A DNA stretch of 64,000 nucleotides from Clostridium porci. GTDB lineage: Bacteria > Bacillota > Clostridia > Lachnospirales > Lachnospiraceae. The notes below the pieces were generated by a model, which ran no database searches, had not been told where the DNA came from, and saw only the letters and a program-made list of their open reading frames with translations. This document shows, in pieces, positions 1 through 9,962 of this stretch (its first letter is position 1; each line of letters begins with the position of its first letter). The DNA is taken from NCBI RefSeq assembly GCF_009696375.1, contig NZ_VUMD01000005.1, positions 124,001-188,000 of the forward strand, in the 5' to 3' direction. Both the position numbers and the translations under genes were made by a program.

Positions 1-413
1 TGGCGGGAGATGGAGAGGGCTGTACGGCTCTCTTTGAGGTGAAAATTGTAGGGGCTGAGACAAAAGAGCAGGCCAGAGTTCTGGCTAAGTCGGTCATTAC
101 ATCCAACCTTACAAAGGCAGCTATCTTTGGTCACGACGCCAACTGGGGCAGAATTCTCTGCGCTATGGGGTATTCGGGCGCTCAGTTTGATCCGGAGAGG
201 GTGGATTTGTTCTTTGAAAGCGCGGCTGGCAGGCTGCAGATTATAAAGGATGGCGTTGCCGTAGCTTACAGTGAGGAAAAGGCTACGGAGATTCTCTCCC
301 AGCCTGAGGTTACGGCTGTGGCAAACATTAAGATGGGGGAGGCTAAGGCCACTGCCTGGGGATGTGATCTGACCTTTGATTATGTGAAGATTAATGCAGA
401 TTACCGCTCCTAA
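1..413 (+). CDS. argJ: Glutamate N-acetyltransferase / N-acetylglutamate synthase, C-terminal part (partial)
   Basis: The window opens inside this gene; the reading frame is open from base 3 to the stop at 411-413, so only about 136 C-terminal residues are present. ArgJ moves the acetyl group from N-acetylornithine to glutamate in cyclic arginine synthesis. The visible part starts with a GDGEGCT segment, resembling the GDGEGAT-type motif near the start of the ArgJ beta chain, continues with a GHDANWGRI segment and ends with the typical [12 protein letters not shown] tail. The Thr self-cleavage site lies upstream of the window. It is followed by argB and argD in the same direction, the usual order of a clostridial arg operon. 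The 5' truncation is caused by the window edge, not by a break. Confidence 0.93.
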   Translation, partial: AGDGEGCTALFEVKIVGAETKEQARVLAKSVITSNLTKAAIFGHDANWGRILCAMGYSGAQFDPERVDLFFESAAGRLQIIKDGVAVAYSEEKATEILSQPEVTAVANIKMGEAKATAWGCDLTFDYVKINADYRS

Positions 414-483
414 GGTGGATGGCAATATCCGGCGGTTAAGGGCCGGAAAGCGGGTAATAAAAAGCAGGGAGGAAACGAGTGAA

Positions 484-1374
484 ATGAATTTAGAACCGAT
501 GCAAAAAGCGGCTGTGCTCATAGAAGCGCTGCCTTATATTCAGCGCTTTAACCGGAAGATTGTAGTTGTTAAATACGGTGGCAGCGCTATGGTGGATGAG
601 GAACTGAAACGGAAGGTAATTCAGGATGTGGCCCTTCTTAAGCTGGTTGGATTTAAGCCTATCATTGTTCATGGAGGCGGCAAGGATATCAGTCGCTGGG
701 CGAACAAGGCAGGTATGGAGTCCCGATTTAAAAATGGGCTGAGAGTTACAGACGAGCCTACCATGGAAATTGCCGAGATGGTTCTTAATAAGGTGAACAA
801 AAGCTTGGTTCAGCTGGTCAACGAGCTGGGAATCCAGGCAGTAGGCATCAGTGGCAAGGACGGTATGATTTTAAAATGCCGTAAGAAATACTCAGGCGGC
901 GAAGATATTGGCTTTGTGGGGGAAGTGTCTGAGGTAAATCCAAAGCTAATCTATGACCTGCTGGAAAAGGACTTTCTTCCGATTATCTGCCCCATTGGCT
1001 TTGACGAGGATTTCCTAAGCTACAATATCAATGCGGATGACGCTGCCTGTGCCATTGCAACAGCGGTTCAGGCAGAGAAGCTGGCTTTTCTTACAGATGT
1101 GGAGGGTGTATACAAGAACGTGGAAGATAAGGAGTCCCTTATTTCCGAGATGGATGTGGAGGAAGCTCAGTCCTTTGTTGCCAGCGGGACGCTGGGGGGA
1201 GGCATGCTTCCAAAGATTCAGAACTGTATAAACGCCATTGAAAGCGGAGTTTCCAGAGTCCATATTCTGGATGGTCGGATTCCTCACTGTCTGCTGCTGG
1301 AAATCTTTACTGATAAGGGAATCGGAACCGCAATCTATAATTCCAAGGAAGATGAGAGGTATTATCATGGCTGA
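484..1374 (+). CDS. argB: Acetylglutamate kinase
   Basis: Phosphorylates N-acetylglutamate in the second step of arginine synthesis. The 296-residue protein has the amino-acid-kinase start KYGGSAM, the HGGGKDI substrate loop and the GISGKDG and NINADDAA segments of ArgB. The reading frame is open further upstream (to 394), but the ATG at 484 sits behind a GGGAGG ribosome binding site, and translation from there gives the family N-terminus ([18 protein letters not shown]), so I chose it. It starts about 70 bases after argJ and overlaps argD by 8 bases, implying one operon. ArgB is normally the arginine-inhibited step in organisms that recycle acetyl groups through ArgJ. Confidence 0.95.
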   Translation: MNLEPMQKAAVLIEALPYIQRFNRKIVVVKYGGSAMVDEELKRKVIQDVALLKLVGFKPIIVHGGGKDISRWANKAGMESRFKNGLRVTDEPTMEIAEMVLNKVNKSLVQLVNELGIQAVGISGKDGMILKCRKKYSGGEDIGFVGEVSEVNPKLIYDLLEKDFLPIICPIGFDEDFLSYNINADDAACAIATAVQAEKLAFLTDVEGVYKNVEDKESLISEMDVEEAQSFVASGTLGGGMLPKIQNCINAIESGVSRVHILDGRIPHCLLLEIFTDKGIGTAIYNSKEDERYYHG

Positions 1375-2611
1375 TTATGGATGGATAGACCGGGCTGAAC
1401 ATGCCTTTTATAAAACCTACAACCGGCTTCCTGTGGTGTTTGACCATGGCGAGGGAGTGAATCTTTATGATAATCAGGGCAATGAATACCTGGACTTCGG
1501 AGCAGGCATAGCAGTGATGGCGTTAGGCTATGGGGATGAGGAGTATACAAAGGCGGTGGAGAAGCAGCTTCACAAGCTGACCCATAGCTCCAACCTGTTT
1601 TATAACCAGCCGTCCATTGAAGCGGGAGAAGGGCTGCTTAAGCTGTCCGGTATGGAACGTGTCTTTTTTACAAATAGCGGAACCGAGGCGATCGAGGGAG
1701 CGCTCAAGATTGCAAGGCGGTATTATTATAACAAGAGCTGTGAAGCGGCGGGAGCTGACGGCTGTCAGGAGAAGGAGCCGGCTATGATGGGAGAAATAAT
1801 CGCCATGAAGCATTCCTTTCATGGAAGAAGCCTGGGGGCCCTCTCTGTAACAGGCAATGCACAGTATCAGAGGCCCTTTCAGCCGTTGATTCCCGGTATC
1901 CGGTTTGCGGAATTTAACAATCTGGACAGCGTTAAGGAGTTGATGAATGATAAGACCTGCGCTGTGATTATGGAAACCATTCAGGGAGAAGGCGGTATCT
2001 ATCCTGCGAATCCTGAGTTTATAAAGGGGGTGAGAGCCCTTTGTGACGAGGGCGATATGCTGCTGATACTGGATGAAATCCAGTGTGGGCTGGGACGTTC
2101 CGGAGAAATGTTTGCATGGCAGCATTACGGTGTAAAGCCGGATGTGATGACGGTTGCCAAGGCGTTGGGAAACGGTCTGCCTGTGGGAGCGTTTCTTGCC
2201 TGGGGAAAAGCAGCCTCGGCCATGGCTCCCGGCGACCATGGCACTACCTATGGCGGCAATCCACTGGTGACGGCGGGAGCAAAGGCAGTGCTGGATATTC
2301 TTGAGCAGCGGAAAATCACAGATCATGTGAAAGAGGTAGGAGCTTATCTGGGCCAGGAGCTGGAAAAGCTGGTTTCGGAATGTGATATTATCTGCGACTG
2401 CCGGGGAATGGGGCTGATGCAGGGACTGGAATTCACAAGGCCAGTAGCTCCTATTGTGACCAGTGCCCTGCTGGATCAGAAGCTGGTGCTAATCAGCGCG
2501 GGCGCCAATATTATACGCCTTGTACCTCCTCTGGTAATTGAGAAATGCCATGTAGATGAGATGATAAAAAGACTGAAGGCTGCAATAAACCACACCGAAA
2601 AACAGAAATAA
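1367..2611 (+). CDS. argD: Acetylornithine aminotransferase
   Basis: A 414-residue PLP-dependent class-III aminotransferase converting N-acetylglutamate semialdehyde to N-acetylornithine. Visible family features are the N-terminal [13 protein letters not shown] segment, the [19 protein letters not shown] cofactor region, the [14 protein letters not shown] segment containing the PLP-contacting Asp, and the Lys Schiff-base region [14 protein letters not shown]. The start is the ATG at 1367 that overlaps the end of argB by 8 bases, with GAGAGG just upstream; an earlier open stretch in this frame runs inside argB. A hairpin terminator follows at 2687. No argF follows here, so ornithine carbamoyltransferase must be encoded elsewhere. 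Confidence 0.95.
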   Translation: MADYGWIDRAEHAFYKTYNRLPVVFDHGEGVNLYDNQGNEYLDFGAGIAVMALGYGDEEYTKAVEKQLHKLTHSSNLFYNQPSIEAGEGLLKLSGMERVFFTNSGTEAIEGALKIARRYYYNKSCEAAGADGCQEKEPAMMGEIIAMKHSFHGRSLGALSVTGNAQYQRPFQPLIPGIRFAEFNNLDSVKELMNDKTCAVIMETIQGEGGIYPANPEFIKGVRALCDEGDMLLILDEIQCGLGRSGEMFAWQHYGVKPDVMTVAKALGNGLPVGAFLAWGKAASAMAPGDHGTTYGGNPLVTAGAKAVLDILEQRKITDHVKEVGAYLGQELEKLVSECDIICDCRGMGLMQGLEFTRPVAPIVTSALLDQKLVLISAGANIIRLVPPLVIEKCHVDEMIKRLKAAINHTEKQK

Positions 2612-2686
2612 GAAAAAAGCTCCAAAATATGGCCCCTGGAAGAGGGAGCCGTTCCGTATCTAAAGCATATTACCGATTGTTTATAA

Positions 2687-2723
2687 AAATGGCATGGCCG
2701 TCAGGCTGTGCCATTTGCTTTTT
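2687..2723 (+). terminator. Intrinsic terminator after argD
   Basis: A perfect 8-base-pair stem (AAATGGCA with TGCCATTT, 2687-2694 and 2709-2716) is followed by GCTTTTT. It lies 75 bases after the argD stop and would end the arginine operon. The rest of the 335-base gap to the next gene is AT-rich and holds only the promoter listed next. Confidence 0.75.
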
Positions 2724-2873
2724 AGAGCAGAGGCCTACTATATGTAATGATCTCTTAAGCAATTCTTTCGTTTTCATTTATAAATTGTTAGAAAAGATAT
2801 AGATGAAATATTTAAGCAAACCATCTATAATAGTCTTATGAAATGAACAATTACATAAATTTGTTTATTTTTG

Positions 2874-2902
2874 TTGTATCACAAGGTAATATGTGGTATG
2901 AT
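2874..2902 (+). promoter_or_regulatory. Sigma-A-type promoter of the MacAB-like efflux operon
   Basis: TTGTAT at 2874-2879 and TATGAT at 2897-2902 are separated by 17 bases. The predicted transcript starts near 2909 and the first gene begins at 2947 behind CAGGAGG. It is the only good promoter match in the gap. Confidence 0.6.
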
Positions 2903-2946
2903 TGTACTAATTCAAATAGTACAGTAATAGCTTTCAGGAGGATAGG

Positions 2947-4467
2947 ATGAGTAGTGAGAGGATGACAGAAAAGATGGACGCCTTGGACGGGGCAGAGGGT
3001 GAGAGACTTGGAGCAGCTAGGGAGGAAGAGGCTCAGAGTCCGGCTCCGAACGCATGCGAGATAGATCGGAGACGCAATGAGGAGTCGGAAGAGATAGACC
3101 GCCAGATGGAAGCTCTTATGCTTGTGGAACCGTCTGAGGAAGGAACGGGTAGGAAAAAGAAGAAAAAAAGAAAGAAGAGTCCTGCCGGGGAAAAAGAGAA
3201 ACCTACTGGAAAGAAGCCGGCCTTTATACAGCGCGTCAGGGGCTGGAGCAGAAAGCGCAAAATACTTACGGCTGTATGCTTTTTGGCCGTAATGGTGTTT
3301 CTGGGATTGAAGGCTTCTGGAGGGAATAAGGATATGGGAATTCCCGTAACCGTGATACCTCTGTCAAAACAGAGTATTCAGGAGAAGCTTTCCTTAAACG
3401 GCCCGGTGACAGGCACTGACAGCGTAGATGTGGTATCCAATCTCCATGCGGAAATAAAGGAAATGCATGTTAAGGAGGGTGACCAGGTTGAAAAGGGCCA
3501 GATTCTGGCAGTGCTGGATAGAACCGATTTAGAGAGAGCGGTTCAGATTGCCCAGAACGCCTATGACCTGGCAGTGAATAATAAGAAGGAGAAGGATAAG
3601 GAGGCGGCTCTGGGTTATGAAAAGGCAGTCCAGGATTTCCAGAAGGCCTCCATGGATCATAACAGAAACAGCCTTCTTTTTGCAAACGGAGATATTTCTC
3701 AGATGGATCTGGAAGCCAGCGCCAATGCCTTAAATGATGCAAAGCGCCAGATGGAAGGCTACACGGTGGTAAATGGCAGAGGCGTTGCAGACAAATCCTA
3801 CGAGCTGCAGATTCAAAACGCAGCCTTCGAGCTGGAAAAGAAAAAGGAGGAGCTGGAGAACGCACAGATAAAGAGCTCCATCGACGGCACGGTAGTCCGT
3901 GTCAATTCCAAGGTAGGCCAGTTTGCCGACAAGGTGGAGGATGATAAGCCCATGTTCAGCATTGAGAATTTGGAGGAGCTGGAGCTGGAGATTAAGGTCA
4001 GTGAGTTTTCCATCGGAAAGGTGAAGGTAGGGCAGACGGCTGTTATCAGCGCCGATATTCTGGATGGGGAGACTGTGAACGGAGAGGTTGTTAAGATATC
4101 CCCTACAGGAGAAGAAAAGGGCGGCGGTTCCACAGAGCGTGTAATCCCTATTACCATACGGGTGCAGGGAGGCAATACAAAGCTCATTGCAGGTATTACA
4201 GCCAAAGCGGAGCTGCTGATACAGGAGGCGGAGGATACCTTTGTAGTTCCTTCCTCGGCACTTTTTGACGAGGGAGACGCTACATATATCGCCATTGTGC
4301 AGGATATGCAGGTGAAGCGGATTCCTGTGAAGCTGGGCGTTGAGAGCGACATAAACGCAGAGGTTATCCCTACCGATGGTACGGTTTTGGAGGAAGGTAT
4401 GCAGCTGATCACCAATGCGGGTCCCCAGCTTACAGATGGGGCGGCAGTTATGGTGATGCCGAAGTAG
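2947..4467 (+). CDS. Efflux adaptor (HlyD/MacA-like membrane fusion protein)
   Basis: A 506-residue adaptor for a MacB-type exporter. The first 100 residues are charged, acidic then very Lys-rich, and predicted cytoplasmic. One membrane segment follows (about residues 107-123). The extracellular part has the first half of a lipoyl-like domain (about 160-195, AEIKEMHVKEGDQVEKGQIL), a helical hairpin (about 200-310), the second lipoyl half (GTVVRVNSKVGQFAD) and beta-barrel domains to the end. The long charged cytoplasmic extension is unusual for MacA-like proteins. ATPase, permease and two TolC-like genes follow in one operon. The substrate is unknown; antimicrobial peptide or lipid export are possible but not shown by the sequence. 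Confidence 0.85.
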   Translation: MSSERMTEKMDALDGAEGERLGAAREEEAQSPAPNACEIDRRRNEESEEIDRQMEALMLVEPSEEGTGRKKKKKRKKSPAGEKEKPTGKKPAFIQRVRGWSRKRKILTAVCFLAVMVFLGLKASGGNKDMGIPVTVIPLSKQSIQEKLSLNGPVTGTDSVDVVSNLHAEIKEMHVKEGDQVEKGQILAVLDRTDLERAVQIAQNAYDLAVNNKKEKDKEAALGYEKAVQDFQKASMDHNRNSLLFANGDISQMDLEASANALNDAKRQMEGYTVVNGRGVADKSYELQIQNAAFELEKKKEELENAQIKSSIDGTVVRVNSKVGQFADKVEDDKPMFSIENLEELELEIKVSEFSIGKVKVGQTAVISADILDGETVNGEVVKISPTGEEKGGGSTERVIPITIRVQGGNTKLIAGITAKAELLIQEAEDTFVVPSSALFDEGDATYIAIVQDMQVKRIPVKLGVESDINAEVIPTDGTVLEEGMQLITNAGPQLTDGAAVMVMPK

Positions 4468-4479
4468 TGGGAGGCTTTT

Positions 4480-5319
4480 ATGAAAAAATGGACTAAGAAG
4501 CAGGACGCTGCACAAAAGGGCGGGTCAACGGCTGGCGGTCTGGGAATATCTTTGAGGGAACGCCTGCGCAGAAAAACGCCTCTTTACCAGGAGCCTTATG
4601 ATGGGCCATTGATAAAACTGGAAAACCTTGTAAAAATATACGATACAGGAGCCATCAAGGTACTTGGTCTTAAGAAAATCAACCTGACCATTGAGCGGGG
4701 AGAATTTGTAGCTATTATGGGCCATTCCGGTTCTGGCAAATCCACTCTTATGAACATTCTGGGCTGCCTGGATCGGCCAACGCTGGGCCACTATTATCTG
4801 GACGGTATTGATACGGCAGATATGACGCCTGATCAGCTTTCGGACATCCGAAACCGCAAGATAGGATTTGTTTTTCAGTCATTTAACCTGATATCCAGAA
4901 CCTCGGCTTTAAAAAATGTAGAGCTGCCCATGACCTATGCAAGGGTTTCCCGATCCAAACGCACGGAGCGGGCTAAGGCGCTTTTGGATCGGGTGGGTCT
5001 GGGAGGCAGGAGGGAGCATATGCCCAATGAGCTTTCCGGCGGACAAAGACAGAGAGTTGCCATAGCCAGGGCCTTGGCTAACCAACCGCCTTTGATTCTG
5101 GCAGATGAGCCTACGGGCAATCTGGATACGGCCTCTTCTGTGGAAATTATGGAGCTGTTTTCACAGCTTCACAAGGAAGGAGCTACTGTGGTAGTGGTAA
5201 CTCATGAGGAGGACATTGCGGCATTTACAGACCGCGTGCTCCGGTTCAGCGACGGCCAGCTTCTAAGCGATACCCTAAACGACCACAGTCAGGGAAAGGA
5301 GACGGCAGATGCTCATTGA
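4480..5319 (+). CDS. ABC transporter ATPase, MacB/LolD-type
   Basis: The 279-residue ATPase energises the permease encoded next to it. It has Walker [10 protein letters not shown], a FQSFNLI Q-loop, the [15 protein letters not shown] signature, Walker [13 protein letters not shown] and an H-loop in VVVVTHEED, all intact. The region after Walker B ([10 protein letters not shown]) is typical of the MacB/LolD/FtsE group of tripartite or lipoprotein-type exporters. About 45 basic residues precede the nucleotide-binding domain, which is longer than usual; the start at 4480 has a GGGAGG site 12 bases after the adaptor stop. It overlaps the permease by 11 bases, so translation is coupled. Confidence 0.92.
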   Translation: MKKWTKKQDAAQKGGSTAGGLGISLRERLRRKTPLYQEPYDGPLIKLENLVKIYDTGAIKVLGLKKINLTIERGEFVAIMGHSGSGKSTLMNILGCLDRPTLGHYYLDGIDTADMTPDQLSDIRNRKIGFVFQSFNLISRTSALKNVELPMTYARVSRSKRTERAKALLDRVGLGGRREHMPNELSGGQRQRVAIARALANQPPLILADEPTGNLDTASSVEIMELFSQLHKEGATVVVVTHEEDIAAFTDRVLRFSDGQLLSDTLNDHSQGKETADAH

Positions 5320-6520
5320 AAATATGTATATGGCTTTTTCGGCCATCCGTTCCAATAAGATGCGTTCAGTCCTTACCATGCTGGGTATTATCATTGGGAT
5401 TGGTTCTGTTATTGCTATTGTTTCCATCGGTGATACCATGAGAAGTATGTTTGCCGATCTATATAAGGATGTGGGAATTACACAGGCATACGTCTCCATC
5501 GGCTATTGGGTGGAGGATGTGAGAGAGAGCGATTATTTTACGCTGGAAGAAATAGAGCAGGCTAAGGCCGCCTTTGGGCATGATATTGCATATATCGACA
5601 GCAATTCATATGCCAGCAGCGACGCTTCCTATAAGCGGACTAAGGTCAGCTTTGAATACCAGGGCATTGATTATAACTATCAGGATGTACAGCCGGTAAA
5701 TGTGATTTACGGACGTTACATCAATAAAGGGGATATTCTGGGAAGAAAAAGAAATGTGGTAATGGACGTGGAAAGCGCGAAGCTGTTGTTTGGAGTGGAA
5801 AATGCGGTGGGAAAGACATTTCGGACGACTATCGCCGGAGCTACGGAGGATTACACGGTTGTGGGAGTGTACAGGAAGGACATAAGCCCTTTTCAGAAGC
5901 TGATGATGGGAAAAAGCCAGGATAAAGGATCTGCTTTTCTTCCCTATACGCTCCTTACCCGTCCAAATGATTCCTTTTTCAACGTCCGTGTGTTTGCGGC
6001 AGATGATATAAATCTGGATGAGTTTTTTTCTAAATTTAAAGCATATATGGCGAAGCTTCACAACAGGGAGCCAAAGGATATGCGCATCTATACAGCTATG
6101 GAGGAGATGAATTCCGTGGACTCTGTTATGGGCGCTCTTTCTATGGCGGTAGGAGGCATAGCGGCAATTTCGCTTTTGGTTGGAGGGATTGGCATTATGA
6201 ACATTATGCTGGTGTCTGTAACAGAGCGAACCAGGGAGATTGGCATCCGAAAGGCCCTGGGAGCCAGAACAAAGGATGTCCTCATACAGTTTCTGACAGA
6301 GTCGGCTATTTTATCCGCCTGCGGAGGGATCATAGGAATTCTGCTGGGTGTGGGGCTGGTATCTCTGGGAGGCATGGCCTTCGGCTTATCTGTGGTGATA
6401 AAGCCGGGGGTAATATTGGTGGCGGTGACCTTTTCTGCTGTGGTGGGTATTTTTTTCGGACTGTACCCAGCCTCCAAGGCAGCTAAGGCAGATCCCATTG
6501 ACGCTCTGCGCTATGAGTAA
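5309..6520 (+). CDS. ABC transporter permease, MacB/FtsX family
   Basis: The 403-residue permease has the typical MacB layout: an N-terminal membrane helix after a short amphipathic start (AIRSNKMRSVLTMLGIIIG), a large extracytoplasmic MacB core domain (about 45-270), then three helices of an FtsX domain (about 275-395) with the RTREIGIRKALGA loop and the PASKAAKADPIDALR C-terminus. It overlaps the ATPase gene by 11 bases. In this family the permease works by mechanotransmission: ATP binding moves the external domains and the adaptor rather than carrying substrate through the membrane. Here the adaptor is the gene at 2947. Confidence 0.92.
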   Translation: MLIENMYMAFSAIRSNKMRSVLTMLGIIIGIGSVIAIVSIGDTMRSMFADLYKDVGITQAYVSIGYWVEDVRESDYFTLEEIEQAKAAFGHDIAYIDSNSYASSDASYKRTKVSFEYQGIDYNYQDVQPVNVIYGRYINKGDILGRKRNVVMDVESAKLLFGVENAVGKTFRTTIAGATEDYTVVGVYRKDISPFQKLMMGKSQDKGSAFLPYTLLTRPNDSFFNVRVFAADDINLDEFFSKFKAYMAKLHNREPKDMRIYTAMEEMNSVDSVMGALSMAVGGIAAISLLVGGIGIMNIMLVSVTERTREIGIRKALGARTKDVLIQFLTESAILSACGGIIGILLGVGLVSLGGMAFGLSVVIKPGVILVAVTFSAVVGIFFGLYPASKAAKADPIDALRYE

Positions 6521-6612
6521 GAGAGAAAGAAGCAGGAAGAAGATAAGGCTCCTGATTAGGAGCAGAGAGTTTTAGATAACATTCAGACACAGTCAAGAGG
6601 AAGGAGGCATAA

Positions 6613-7860
6613 ATGATAAAGCACAAGGAAAAGGGGGCAGGAGAAAAGGCCTTTTGGGATTTGGAAAGAAGATGCGGTTCTTCGGACTGCCTTAGGCGGT
6701 TTACGTTCGCCCTGTCCATAGGCCTGGCTGTCAGTACAGCTCTTTCCTGCACTGTATGGGCCGGACCGGAGTTTGCCTATTCCGCGGAGAAGTGGGAAAC
6801 TCTGCGGGATAATGTAATGGAATATCATGAGCTGGCGGATCTGATTCATGAGTATAACGCAACTGTAATCAACAATCGCCTAGAGTACGATAAATACAGG
6901 GGAAAGAGCCATGATGACTTGAAAAACGCATATCAGGATATGGCCGACAGCCTTTATTCCTCCAGCGATAAGCTGGTGGATTCCGCTGTGGAGGGAGAGG
7001 CAGGCTATGATAGCGCCATGGCCTCCGCAGCCCTTGCAAGAGTTCAGGCAGAACAAAATCAGGAGCTGGCAGATGCCCAGAATGAGGATGGCTATATAAA
7101 AAAGCTGGAGTATGATCGGGCAGAGGCTGCTCTTATCCAGTCGGCTCAGACCAAGATGAATTCTTACTGGCAGAAGGAAAAGAATGTACCGTCTCTCAAT
7201 GAGGCTGTTCTTTCCGCAAAGACGGAGTACGAGGTTATGGCTGTGAAAGCTGAAGGGGGAATGATTACCCAGGCGGAGCTTCTGGCAGCCAGAGAAAAGA
7301 CGGAGTCGGCTCAGGCTGCTGTGGAGGCTAATCAGAAGGAGATGGACGCTCTGAAAAGGGAGCTTTGCGTCATGACCGGATGGAGCTACGATGCCCAGCC
7401 GGATATCCGGGAAATACCGATTCCCTCCTTAGATGAGGCGGATGTCATTGACCTGGAGGCTGATAAAGAGCTGGCTCTTAAGCAAAATTATACGCAAAAT
7501 GCCAATGAGCGCCGGCTTAAGCACACGAATAAAGGCGCTCAGTATGATGTTCTGGAGAAAAAGGTGGAAACCGGCCGTCAGCAGATCGCCGCTGATGTAG
7601 AGTCAAAATATAAGCTTTTAAAACAGGCGCAGTCAGACTATGCGCTGGCAGACGGACAATACCAGCTGGCAGTGAAGGATCAACAGTCCGCCCAGCTCCG
7701 CTATAGCTTGGGAGCCCTTTCCCGGAATGGGCTGCTAAAAAGCCAGGGGAGTCTGGCAGGAGCTCAGTCAGCCAGGGATGTGGCGGCACTGAAGTTCGGT
7801 CAGGCTATGGAGAATTACCGTTGGGCGGTGAAGGGTCTGGCACAGGCGGAGGGGGAATAG
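6613..7860 (+). CDS. TolC-family-like secreted helical protein 1
   Basis: A 415-residue protein beginning with a charged segment and a hydrophobic signal (about residues 30-50, ending ...VWAGPEFA). The mature part is almost all long Ala/Glu/Gln/Lys helices with the spacing of outer-membrane efflux proteins; the C-terminal QLRYSLGALSRNGLLKSQG segment resembles the TolC-family 'fExGxxsxxxlLxAq' helix. It follows the permease after 92 bases with GGAAGGAGG ahead of the ATG and is immediately followed by a related gene. Similarity to TolC is read from helix pattern and motif, not from an alignment; it could instead be a wall-spanning helical spacer. Confidence 0.7.
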   Translation: MIKHKEKGAGEKAFWDLERRCGSSDCLRRFTFALSIGLAVSTALSCTVWAGPEFAYSAEKWETLRDNVMEYHELADLIHEYNATVINNRLEYDKYRGKSHDDLKNAYQDMADSLYSSSDKLVDSAVEGEAGYDSAMASAALARVQAEQNQELADAQNEDGYIKKLEYDRAEAALIQSAQTKMNSYWQKEKNVPSLNEAVLSAKTEYEVMAVKAEGGMITQAELLAAREKTESAQAAVEANQKEMDALKRELCVMTGWSYDAQPDIREIPIPSLDEADVIDLEADKELALKQNYTQNANERRLKHTNKGAQYDVLEKKVETGRQQIAADVESKYKLLKQAQSDYALADGQYQLAVKDQQSAQLRYSLGALSRNGLLKSQGSLAGAQSARDVAALKFGQAMENYRWAVKGLAQAEGE

Positions 7861-7861
7861 T

Positions 7862-9037
7862 ATGAGGCAGGGAGAACGATTCAGAAAGAGAGTCTTAAGG
7901 AAGAACGCTGTTTTGCACTGTACTGGACGAATCCTTCTGACATTGGCTCTGGCTGCCGTTACTGCCTTTTATGGGGGAGGCATGCTGAACTCCCGCGCAG
8001 AGGAGGCAGCCGGGCCAAAGCTGGTTCAGTACGCCGATCTGGAAGCTCTGGTTAAGGAGTTCTCTCCTCAGGTTCAGATGGAACGTGCTCAATTTGACAG
8101 CCGTCTGGGCAGGTATGAGAGCGCCAGGGAGGATATTATGGAAACCAGGCGCCGTTTGAAAGAAGAGGCCGATTCCTTGGAGAAAGAAGGAGATAACGAA
8201 GGAGCAGAAAGCTACCGGGCACAGGCCAAAACTCTGGAGAAAGCAGCCAAAGACATGGATAAGCAGATCCGTTCTGCAAAAGGCAGCGCCAGCTCCATGG
8301 CTTTAAGACAGATGGAGGATACCATGATCTGGACAGCCCAGAGCCTGATGGGAACCTACCACAGCCTTAAGCTGGAGCAGGTGGGAGCGGCAGCACAGGC
8401 AGAGCTAAAGCAGAGCCTGTATGAAAAGGCCCGGCGGCAGTTTGATACCGGGGGCGTTTCTTGGAGGGAGACAGAGGAGGCAGCACAGGCAGCAGCAGCT
8501 TCAGCCAGCCGTTCCCAGTCACTGCTTGATGAGATGGAGCGGGTCAAAGGAGAGCTGGCAATGCTTCTTGGATTCGAAACTGGAGCAGAGATAGAACTTG
8601 CCTCCATGCCTATGCCGGACAGTGCGCGGACGGATGATATCAAACTGGAGGTGGATAAATGGAGAGCCCTTGGCAATAACTACGAGCTGAGAGCTGAACG
8701 GGGAGCCTCCTTTAGGGGAACGAACAAAGAGCTGCACTCCAGACAGAGAAGAATTGAACAGAATGAAGAAACGATGTATGCACAGATAGAAGCATTGTAC
8801 CAGTCTGTGCTGTCAAGCCGTACAGCCTGGAATGCCGCAGTCTCGGCTATGGCTGCGGCTGATGCCAAGTGGAAAGCTGACTCCCGCAAGATGGAGCTGG
8901 GTATGCTTTCAAATCAGGAATATCTGGAAGCCAGGGCTGCTTATCTGGAAGCAGTTGCAGCCAAGGGTCAGGCAGATGTGAATTTTCAGCAGGCTATGGA
9001 AACCTATGAATGGGCTGTAAAAGGATTGATACGATAG
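7862..9037 (+). CDS. TolC-family-like secreted helical protein 2
   Basis: A 391-residue paralogue of the preceding gene, starting one base after its stop with the ribosome binding site inside it. It has an N-terminal signal (about 20-47), then long helices. The KMELGMLSNQEYLEARAAY segment matches the TolC-family repeat helix, and the C-terminus (QAMETYEWAVKGL) is nearly the same as that of protein 1 (QAMENYRWAVKGL), so the two arose by duplication. The rest has diverged widely. A hetero-oligomer, or one protein serving as partner of the adaptor, would fit the operon. It is convergent with the response regulator at 9060, 22 bases away. Confidence 0.7.
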   Translation: MRQGERFRKRVLRKNAVLHCTGRILLTLALAAVTAFYGGGMLNSRAEEAAGPKLVQYADLEALVKEFSPQVQMERAQFDSRLGRYESAREDIMETRRRLKEEADSLEKEGDNEGAESYRAQAKTLEKAAKDMDKQIRSAKGSASSMALRQMEDTMIWTAQSLMGTYHSLKLEQVGAAAQAELKQSLYEKARRQFDTGGVSWRETEEAAQAAAASASRSQSLLDEMERVKGELAMLLGFETGAEIELASMPMPDSARTDDIKLEVDKWRALGNNYELRAERGASFRGTNKELHSRQRRIEQNEETMYAQIEALYQSVLSSRTAWNAAVSAMAAADAKWKADSRKMELGMLSNQEYLEARAAYLEAVAAKGQADVNFQQAMETYEWAVKGLIR

Positions 9038-9059
9038 AAGCTTCCGCCAGGAGACATCC

Positions 9060-9764
9060 CTACTCTTCCCTCCGCAGCATCCTGTATCCCACGCCTACAT
9101 GGGTCTGGATGTACTGTGGATGGGAAGGATTTTTTTCGATTTTTTTTCGGAGAGAGGCCATAAAGACACGGAGGGAAGCTACCTCTCCGTCCCAGGTCGT
9201 CCCCCATATCTCACGGACGATAAAGGAATGAGTCAGTACCTTGCCCATATTTTGGGCCAGAAGGCTCAAAAGCTTATATTCATAAGGAGTAAGGTGAAGC
9301 TCCTTGCCCTCCAGAGTGGCATAACCGGCTGCAAAATCAATGGACAGTTCTCCGTTGGTAAAGACAGGGGACTGACGCTCTGCCTGAGTCTGCATATAGC
9401 TTAACCTCCGTTGAGTAGAGCGCAGTCTGGCCAGCAGCTCATCTACAGAAAAGGGCTTGGTAAGATAGTCATCCGCACCTGCATCCAAAGCTTCGATTTT
9501 ATCATTATCCTCGCTTCTGGCGCTGATTACGATAATAGGAGCGCTGGACCATGAGCGGACTTTTTTTATTACCTCCACTCCGTCCATATCAGGCAATCCC
9601 AGATCCAGAAGAATAATGTCCGGCCTTTGAGATGCCGCAGTCAGAATACCCAGCTCCCCCTTATCGCAGCAGATGTAGCGGTAGCCGTGCAATTCCAAAG
9701 TAGTTGCTATGAGATTTTTAATTGCCTTGTCATCCTCAACTACTAAAATTCCAGCTTTATTCAT
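9060..9764 (-). CDS. KdpE-like OmpR-family response regulator, no kinase alongside
   Basis: A 234-residue DNA-binding response regulator. The receiver domain (1-115) has the acidic pocket EDD at 10-12, the phospho-acceptor Asp54 in LLDLGLPDMDG and the conserved Lys in DDYLTKPF. The C-terminal winged helix (about 130-232) ends with HVGVGYRM. Overall it reads as KdpE type (VVEDDKAIKNLIATTLELHGY, LHLTPYEYKLLSLLAQNMGKVLTH). The ATG at 9764 follows GGAGG; an upstream in-frame ATG at 9806 lacks one. No KdpD histidine kinase or kdpFABC genes are present in the window. It is divergent from trkH-trkA, and the region between carries a KdpE-like direct repeat. Confidence 0.88.
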   Translation of the reverse strand: MNKAGILVVEDDKAIKNLIATTLELHGYRYICCDKGELGILTAASQRPDIILLDLGLPDMDGVEVIKKVRSWSSAPIIVISARSEDNDKIEALDAGADDYLTKPFSVDELLARLRSTQRRLSYMQTQAERQSPVFTNGELSIDFAAGYATLEGKELHLTPYEYKLLSLLAQNMGKVLTHSFIVREIWGTTWDGEVASLRVFMASLRKKIEKNPSHPQYIQTHVGVGYRMLRREE

Positions 9765-9873
9765 AGATAGAAACCTCCAGTGGATATATGGCCTGTAATA
9801 AAACATTTTTCCCTTGTTCTATAAGCAAAGTATACCATAACTAATCCAAATTCTACAGAGAATCCTCTTTATC

Positions 9874-9890
9874 TTTACATAATCTTTACA
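9874..9890 (+). promoter_or_regulatory. Candidate KdpE-type operator upstream of trkH
   Basis: TTTACA at 9874-9879 and again at 9885-9890 are separated by five bases, giving an 11-base repeat as OmpR-family dimers bind. This matches the TTTATA-N5-TTTACA form I recall for the E. coli kdp operator. It lies between the response regulator and trkH; a TATGAT -10-like element follows at 9920-9925, without a good -35. Confidence 0.55.
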
Positions 9891-9962
9891 CCTTGGCTGT
9901 TTCCGTTACACCTGTTTTATATGATTGGTGGTAAACTGTCTCTATACAGGAGGAATAAACGT

